Source: Zopfochytrium polystomum
Taxonomy: Eukaryota; Chytridiomycota; Chytridiomycetes; Chytridiales; Chytridiaceae
Reading direction: 5' to 3'
Length of the DNA stretch: 64,000 bases
NCBI GenBank assembly: GCA_025765615.1
Contig: JAIVFJ010000221.1
Coordinates: 1-64,000, forward strand
Shown: positions 55,383 through 64,000 of the stretch, piece after piece
Layout of the letters: the number at the start of each line of letters is the position of its first letter
Numbering within the stretch: the first letter of the stretch is position 1
The notes under the pieces: generated by a model
Databases searched by the model: none
What the model was told of the DNA's origin: nothing
The model's input: the letters and a program-made list of their open reading frames with translations, nothing else
Position numbers and translations under genes: made by a program

Positions 55383-56374
55383 ATGGACGGGATCGACGGC
55401 ACAAATGGCGGGGGCGAGTCCAGCCGATACAAGTCCACCACCAGGAAGCAGCGCAAGGCGCAGCAGACGGCTTCATCGGCGAATGCGACATCGTCCTCCT
55501 CCGCCGTTGCCGCGGCCGCCGCGGCCGCCGCGGCCGCTGCAGCTGTAACAGCGCCAAATGTTGCCACTATAGCCTCACTAGGCGACGTCGCCGGCGCCGA
55601 CCCTACCGACAACGAAGACTACGGGGGCGCTGGTCCCGAAGTTTTCAACGAGCAGGATCGAGTGCTCCCAATCGCAAACGTCGCCCGCATAATGAAAAGG
55701 GCCTTGCCAGAGTCGGCCAAGATCGCCAAGGAGGCCAAAGAGTGCGTTCAAGAGTGTGTTTCCGAGTTTATCGCCTTCGTGACGTCTGAAGGTAAGCCTG
55801 ATCTTCTGCTGTCCCCCCACAAAAATTTTTTTAAACTTTGCATCATTGGGCGGAGCAAGCTAGCGATAGATGCTTGCTCGAAAAACGAAAGACCATCAAC
55901 GGCGACGATATCCTTTGGGCGATGCAGTCGTTGGGGTTTGATAACTACAACGAAACGTTGAAAATCTACTTGGAGAAGTACAGAGAGGTAGCAACTGCGA
56001 CGGATAATTGCCTCCTCCAATTGCCCGATTTTCTCTTGACAGTATGGTCGCCCCATCATTCCCATCCCCTCCCACTTCAGGCTCATAGAACCTCTCGGGA
56101 TGCGGGGAGTAACTTTGCCAGGCCTGCGCAAGGCACGGACGGTGCATTCATGATGGACATTGATGATTCAACGGGTCGTATGAATCCGGCTGACTTTAAC
56201 GCAGCCAGCCTTGCATCCATGCAGTACATGCAGCAACAGCAGCGGGATAACCCGCAGTCATCCACACGGACCAGCATCGCTCCAATAGCTCCCCGCAGAG
56301 CGTCCGTGGCGTGCCCACTGTCGCTTGCTAACTTCATCATAAATGCACTGCACTTAATCAATCGGTTTAGCTGA
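55383..56374 (+). CDS. HAP3: CCAAT-binding factor subunit HAP3/NF-YB
   Basis: Histone-fold subunit of the heterotrimeric NF-Y/HAP complex that binds CCAAT boxes. Three exons: 55383-55791, 55860-55987, 56081-56374; 276 residues. The core domain is nearly canonical: [80 protein letters not shown], then IYLEKYRE. The N-terminal 95 residues are Ser/Ala-rich with a polyalanine run. The third exon ([11 protein letters not shown]...) is Met/Gln-rich and not conserved; its splice site is the least certain. CBF/HAP3 normally pairs with HAP5, which is not in this window. Confidence 0.93.
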
Positions 56375-56671
56375 TTTTACAGTAAAGAAAAACAAACAAT
56401 AAAGTGGGGACTAGTTGCCAATCTGGACACAAGAGGAAAGCGATTTTGGCTTACATATATGGCTACACTCCTTCGCTGAAGCGGGCGTGGAGAAGGGTTT
56501 TGAAAACTTCCATGCACATGTTAATAAATGCACGTATATTTTCAACCCGGATGAGAGAAAAACGAAGTGAAAGAAGAGAACGAAGCTTGTGGTGATGGTC
56601 GCGTGGTGGGAGCTCCGTCACCAGCGGTTCGCCTCGCGGGATCCTCTTCACTCTAATACGCGCATAGTCGC

Positions 56672-56702
<31 letters not shown>

Positions 56703-56973
56703 TTGGCTCCAAAAAGCAAGAAAGAAAAAGAAAACTAATATCAATACATGTAAAATAAAAAAGAAGAAGAAGAAACAAAGCATCGGATCGCTGGGCTCCC
56801 TTCTGCGCAAAGTTTGTTGGTCGTTGCAAGAGGAGCAGCAGCAGCAGTAGCAGCTCCCGGCGCCACCACGCGAGAAAACGGGTGGGAGTATTGAGCAGTG
56901 GTAGTAGTGGTGCATTCCGGCGCGAGACTTCGGCGGCCTCTCGACTTGCATTTTTTTCTTTTTGTTTTTGTCG
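56375..56973. other. Intergenic between HAP3 and the F-box gene
   Basis: TTTA repeats near 56673-56695 and CAG runs near 56828. No gene recognised. Confidence 0.5.
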
Positions 56974-59900
56974 ATGGCTGATCGGGCCAGCAGCAGCAAC
57001 AGCAGAAGTGGCAGCGACCGTTCCGATGGGAGGTTCCCCGCTTCTCTTGGGCAGGATCCCACAAGTCGGAAACCCGGCGTGACAAGCGCCAGGGGAGACC
57101 CATCGAACACGGTGCGAGTGCGCCAAGGGCCTCGTTCTGTTATCTCTTCCGGCGCCGATCCAACACGGCCGGCTTCTAACGATCTAGGCTTTTCAAAGGT
57201 GCGGTCCAATTCTTCGAATGGATTGTCCACCCTGCACCACCTCTGACTTTTGCAGCGTTTCCAGCCGTTCCCACAGAGGTATTGCTTCAGGTTCTTTACC
57301 TACTAGACTCGGCTTCGCTTAAAGCTGCTTCCGCGTCGTGCCGATCGTGGCGCTCACTTGTCGCGCAGTTTGAATCGACGTTGTATGCCTCTCTGTGCTA
57401 CGAACGGTTTCACCTCACAGAGAGTCACCGATCGCTCGTTAGTCCACTGGATACTCTACACGGGAAAGGCCCCACTCTCTCGTGGAAGGGTGTTCATGAT
57501 ACGAGGCTTTGCATGATGAATGGAAGAGCCGCGTTTCGCAGATATTTTTTCGACTGCAGGTTTGAGGAGTTCTTACCTCGAGAATCAGAGAATTGCTTTT
57601 GCAATCCAATCACGGCGAGAAACCAAGAGTGGAAGGGGAAAGAGCCCGCGAAATCCATATTCGGTGCAACTTCGTCAAAAACCACGCACTCACCAAAGTT
57701 GTCGCCGATTGAAACCACGCCACCAACGTTTCCTTGGCTACTGAGCTGCCCAATGTCGGGAGCATCAAATATTCCTTTCCGTTCGACCCTGAAGCGGAAA
57801 GTGAGCAATGTTGGTCCACTGCCACCTTGTAAGCGACCGCATATTGGCTCCTGTGTTCGTCGTGAATTTGTTCTCGCTTGGCCCGCGGATCCTGGAGAAC
57901 CGTTTAGTGCTTGCCTGGACGCAAGTCTTGGCGTTCTCTGCTACGTAAGCGAGAGTTCGTCGTCGACTATCCGTCTTTTCGACCTAAATGCAGCACCAAT
58001 ACCTCCTATTCCAGTGGCTACATCTACTTTTTTATCTGGACATCGTCGCTCAGAAGAAAACGCGTCCGGATTTGAGCGTCGTGGTTTATGGTATAATCGA
58101 GCGCTCTACAATCGACGAGTGACCTCCACCGGCACTCTTCCGAGTCACGGACACAATCAGCCCGTGCGCTTACTGTTGACCAATAATGCTGGAACACTTA
58201 TCTCTTTTGATGAAAGTACCACTATTCTTGTATGGGACCTTCCAAAACGGCAATTGAGAGGTCCTCTCTTCAACACTAGCGACGACAGTGGAATCTCTCT
58301 TGTATACAGTATCAATATTTGGGGAGACCGTGCCGTGACTGGTCACGGGGACGGTAAAGTTGCCCTCTGGGACGTCGGAAACGAGGACTCGGCCAAGTGC
58401 CGCGTCTGCTACGATGAAAGCGGAATTCGCCGCAACTCTGCTGGCACTGGTTATGGCTTCCGTGGCTCTGCGGGCTCAGCCAGACCGGGACCCCGCACGG
58501 CTCATCCTGAGGGCTGTCGTTGCCGTGTCGGTTCGAAGCTATGGGAGGTTCAGGCGCCAGGACGATATGCCAACACAATATCAGACTCTGCCCTGCTGAA
58601 CGTGACTGCCTGGGAGGACCTATTAGCCTTCGGCATGTATGACGGCCACTTTTTCGTCTATAGGGTGACAGTCGAAGTCTGTGAAGAGACAAAAAGCGAC
58701 ATCGGCAAGGAACGATCAGGGCACACTGAACTCTTTGGAGCGAGCAGCTTGGAAGATAGCGGTTTTTCTTCGGAGAGCAGTTACGATCGAGTTCCATCCA
58801 TCGTATATGGTGCATTTTTGGACGGCGAACCCCAGCAAAGCAAGGTTAAGTCTCGAAGACGCTATGTCGGTCGACTCTTGCGCCACTTTTCGATCCTCAG
58901 TCCCGAAACAGCACTCTACCCAACGATGGTGGATGGACTTGGCTCTTCTTCGAGCACCCAGCCTGTTTCAAGTCTAGAAAGTGGAAGAGATGCAGGGCCG
59001 ACTGGAAATAGGCAATCTGTGGAAAATAACGGTGTGGGAGGCTCAATTCCTGGGGCCACAAATGCGAATGCAGAATCCGACGTCGCCTCACAAACGAGCA
59101 TGGACGCACCTCCGGATGAAGTAGTTCCCCCACCTCCAGAAGAACCCTTGGCAATCGCAAACTTTCCTCTAACGCTCTCTCTTCACGGCAATTTTCTACT
59201 AACTAACGGAGTTCGTAGTCCGATCTGTTTCTTTGGGACCTTGTCGCTGGTAGAGTCACAAGCGTGCTCTGTGAACGAAATGCTGAGCACTCGGTCAATA
59301 GAAACTCCTCAGCTTCTTCTGACCTACCACATGGAACAATGCGTTTTTTCCGAAAGTCAGAAACTCCGCCTACCGCCGATGAGATTGCCGCACAGCTTGA
59401 TGGGCCTATCACCCTCGGAAGAGGTGCTTCGAAGTATCCAATTTGCGGAAATCTCTCGGTGTGGAACAATGATCGTTGGTATGATCGGCGAATCACGCCT
59501 GGAGATGGTCACGGATCCTCTCGGTGACGTGACGGAAGGCGACGAATCAGATATTACAGAGGAAGAAGTCATTTCAAGCGACTTCGGAGAGAACTTCTTG
59601 TACAGTGAATCGAGCGACCTGGAGTGGAGTGAAACTCCGCGGCTTGGTGACTCAAACGGCAATGAAGTCCGATCCGCAGACGTAAATGCCTCCCCTCGTG
59701 AGCAGAACGAAGTTACGGCGCCTTCTCAATATTCACGTCGTCAGATTTGGCACGAACGACCTCCGCCTGACTTCGAATCTGCAGCATTGCACGAATTAAC
59801 ATCCAGCGAATCTTCATCTACGCAAAGTGTAACGGAAACAGCAGCAGCCGCCTCGCTGCACCGTGAGACTTTTTCCGATGGAGTCTTACGTCGCACGTCA

Positions 59901-60248
59901 CCTCATTTGACATCCCAAGCGGATCAATTGAATCAAAATTCGATTGGCGGTCAGAATCCCCACGACGCTTCGAATACTTTTGAAACACAGGAACAAACAA
60001 CCCACTTCTGGCAGCAAATGACAGAATCCTCTGTTCATGCTCCTCGGCTCGGTATCTGGGAGTACGGTCCCTCAATGGCAGTGGTTTCGGAAGGTGCGGG
60101 GTTGAGGGACGGCGGTCATGCGGTCGGATTTGCTCGGATTAGTGTGGATGCAGACGGTCGCGAGCGGGTTCGGCGGAGAAAGGTTGAAAGGATTGTGATG
60201 GAACAGGAAGTAGCTTTGTGGGTTGTAGTGGATGAGGTATTTGAGTAG
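56974..60248 (+). CDS. F-box protein with WD-like repeats
   Basis: F-box proteins recruit substrates to SCF ubiquitin ligases. Exon 1, 56974-57198, codes MADRASSSNSRSGSDRSDGR and ends NDLGFSK. The long second exon runs to 60248 (about 1,000 residues) and starts with an F-box: VPTEVLLQVLYLLDSASLKA followed by SCRSWRSL. A propeller-like region includes IRLFDLNAAP, LLTNNAGTLISFDESTTILV followed by WDLPKR, and DRAVTGHGDGKVALWDVGNE. Acidic Ser/Glu-rich stretches follow near 59540-59640. The acceptor at 57254-57255 fits the F-box but is one base out of phase with exon 1; an acceptor just before 57279 keeps phase but removes the VPTE motif. An indel is possible. Substrate unknown. Confidence 0.72.
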
Positions 60249-60582
60249 TCGTGACTTCGTCATCGAAAATTGGGCGTGACTCATTATCACTTCAAGCGCT
60301 GGGCTTCTGCCAGGATCCGTCGTGGCAGGGTATCGAGGGATCAGGGAATATAATACATAAAAGATACAGTCTTTTACCTGATTATAATACATGTACATAA
60401 ATTCTCCGTGTAGCGCTCAAACCGGCAAAATCCGTGCAAGAGCAAGCGAGGCGGGTATTGGGAGTGCTTGAGACCTCCATTTTCCCCCAGTTGTGAGACC
60501 GCTTCGTTGTCGTCTGAACATCCATTTTTCCTTTTTTTTTTTTTTTTTTTTTTTTTTTTGTTCTTTCTTCCTCGAGACAAAC
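60249..60582. other. Intergenic between the F-box gene and RRP42
   Basis: Contains a T tract of about 27 bases (60533-60559) just upstream of the RRP42 start. No gene seen. Confidence 0.5.
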
Positions 60583-61892
60583 ATGCTGTCGGCCGTCGAG
60601 AGGTGAGCGTGGAGTGACAAGTCCGACATCTTACACACCCACAAGGGACTTCATAACTGAGGGCGTCGCCCGCAACGTTCGCGCCGACGGACGCACCCGC
60701 GTCGACATCCGCAAAATGTGCCCTCGAGTCCGGCATCATCTCACAAGCGTCCGGGTCATGCCGCGTGACTGTCGAGGGCGGAACTGACGTGCTGGTCGGC
60801 GTCAAGGTCGAGGTTGGGACAGTCGACGGTGGCCGCAGCAGCTCCAGCGGCGATGGTACTGTTGGAACAGGAAGCGCGGGGGACGAAGACGAAGGCCGGG
60901 TTGATGCTGTGGTCGGGGGCGGCGAAGATCAAGTTCGTTCCAGACGACGCGGGGACCGCGGGCGGGTCGAGTGCCATGTGCAGTGGTGGGTCTTGCTTGA
61001 CTTATTTAGTTCAAACTTTCATTCTCACCGTTCCTTCCCTCCTCCCGATACCCATCAAACACCACAAAGCTCTGCTGGGGCCATGAAGTCGTTGGACCCA
61101 CGGCAGGTTGAGGTCATGTGTCGTGAATATGCCGACATCATGACGAGAATGTTCAACGGCGACCACGGAGGGTTGGACCTGAAGGCCTTATCGATTGTGC
61201 CCGGAAGCACCTGCTGGGTGGTGTACGTCGACGCCCTGGTGAGAAAATGGACGGCGTGATCAATTTTGTTTTCGACACGCGAAAATAATCTGTTCACACT
61301 CCCTGCCGTAGATTCTTGGTTATGGTGGCAATATTCTGGATCCGTTGTTTATTGCCGCAAACGGTGCACTAAGGAACACACTAATTCCAAAATGCTCAGT
61401 CGAAGAGGCCGGCGGTCGTTATGAATTCGATGTTGCTGACGAGGAGACTGAAGTATTAGCTGGAGTGGAGAATGTGCCAGCTGTCGTAACGCTGCACAAG
61501 GTGAGGAAGAAAAGGAGGGTCCTGCCCGTCTCAATTGTTCAATTGCCCTCCGTCTCAGATTGGAAGCCGATACGTCGTTGATCCCAGTTATTTGGAGGAG
61601 CTTTGCGCGGATGCACGGTTGACAGTCGCCGTCAACAAAAAGGGAAACCTTTGTGGGCTGGAGAAAGGCGGGATGGGTTCCATGAATGCTGGTCTTTTAC
61701 TTGAACTAATCGGGGTGAGTTTGTGCACCCCTTTCATTGTATTCTTACTCTCTATCGTCTCTCGCTCTTTGCTGCGCTGTATGCAAGGCCGCAAAATCAA
61801 TGGCCACCTCCTTCTTTCTCGCCATGGATGAAGCATTTTCTAGGGAGCTCTCCAGAATAAACACACGAGAGGACCCAGTGGGCTTCAAATAA
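60583..61892 (+). CDS. RRP42: Exosome core subunit RRP42 (EXOSC7)
   Basis: One of the six RNase-PH-like ring subunits of the RNA exosome, catalytically inactive in eukaryotes. Six exons: 60583-60602, 60646-60985, 61070-61238, 61312-61500, 61559-61714, 61788-61892. Reads [20 protein letters not shown] then [117 protein letters not shown] and a C-terminal helix ending DPVGFK-stop. The frame is lost by one base in an AAAA run (about 60711-60714, between DIRK and ALES); with one A fewer all exon phases fit. The gene is convergent with RPT2, stops 64 bases apart. Confidence 0.9.
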
Positions 61893-61956
61893 TGGGCGTA
61901 AGAATTAGCACTTCCGTGCTTGCTTTTTGGGCCAAGTGCTTTATTCAATTGCCAGT

Positions 61957-63993
<2,037 letters not shown>

Positions 63994-64000
63994 CGCTTGG

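Overview
This is a nuclear segment of a small, intron-containing eukaryotic genome, GC-rich over most of its length. The best fit is an early-diverging fungus with a motile, flagellated stage (chytrid-like). Fungal signs are a HAP3/NF-YB gene, a LOA1-type acyltransferase, PEX14, a cytochrome b5-acyl-CoA dehydrogenase fusion, ATG101, and many introns of about 45-220 nt with GT-AG ends. The flagellate sign is a large gene at 41.9-46.4 kb that reads as a CatSper auxiliary (delta/epsilon-type) subunit; CatSper channels occur in flagellated cells, including some zoosporic fungi. A eukaryotic MscL-type channel lies directly upstream of it. All assignments come from reading the sequence by eye; no searches were run.

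Layout. 0-8 kb: Hsp10, then a degenerate coding-like stretch bracketed by two diverged direct repeats, then an ankyrin-repeat membrane protein. 8.9-13 kb: PEX14 and a secreted cysteine-rich protein. 13.4-18.5 kb: a UBA/UBX p97 cofactor, a LOA1-like lysophosphatidate acyltransferase and ATG101; the last two are head to head with start codons about 110 bp apart. 20-21.7 kb: an intronless seven-hydrophobic-segment membrane protein. 21.7-24.9 kb: an AT-richer gene-poor island containing two perfect heat-shock-element arrays in a possible LTR. 25-32 kb: an aldo/keto reductase and a 1756-residue protein joining SMP, START-like and GOLD domains behind a membrane anchor. 33-39 kb: a polyglutamine PH-domain protein and the b5-acyl-CoA dehydrogenase. 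39-41.9 kb: gene-poor, with a long inverted repeat. 41.9-50.6 kb: CatSper-like subunit, MscL, and a catechol O-methyltransferase-like enzyme. 52.4-64 kb: a Ser-rich coiled-coil protein, HAP3, an F-box/WD-like protein, exosome RRP42 and proteasome ATPase RPT2.

Functional themes are lipid handling (LOA1-like, SMP-START-GOLD, acyl-CoA dehydrogenase, PEX14), protein quality control (Hsp10, UBX cofactor, F-box protein, RPT2, ATG101) and membrane sensing (CatSper-like, MscL, seven-segment protein). There is no sign that these form one gene cluster.

Several otherwise intact genes (RRP42, acyl-CoA dehydrogenase, ankyrin protein, F-box protein) need a one-base shift to keep conserved sequence in frame. 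Assembly indels are the simplest explanation. Exon coordinates were inferred from splice sites, reading-frame phase and family similarity, and could be off by a base or two in places.
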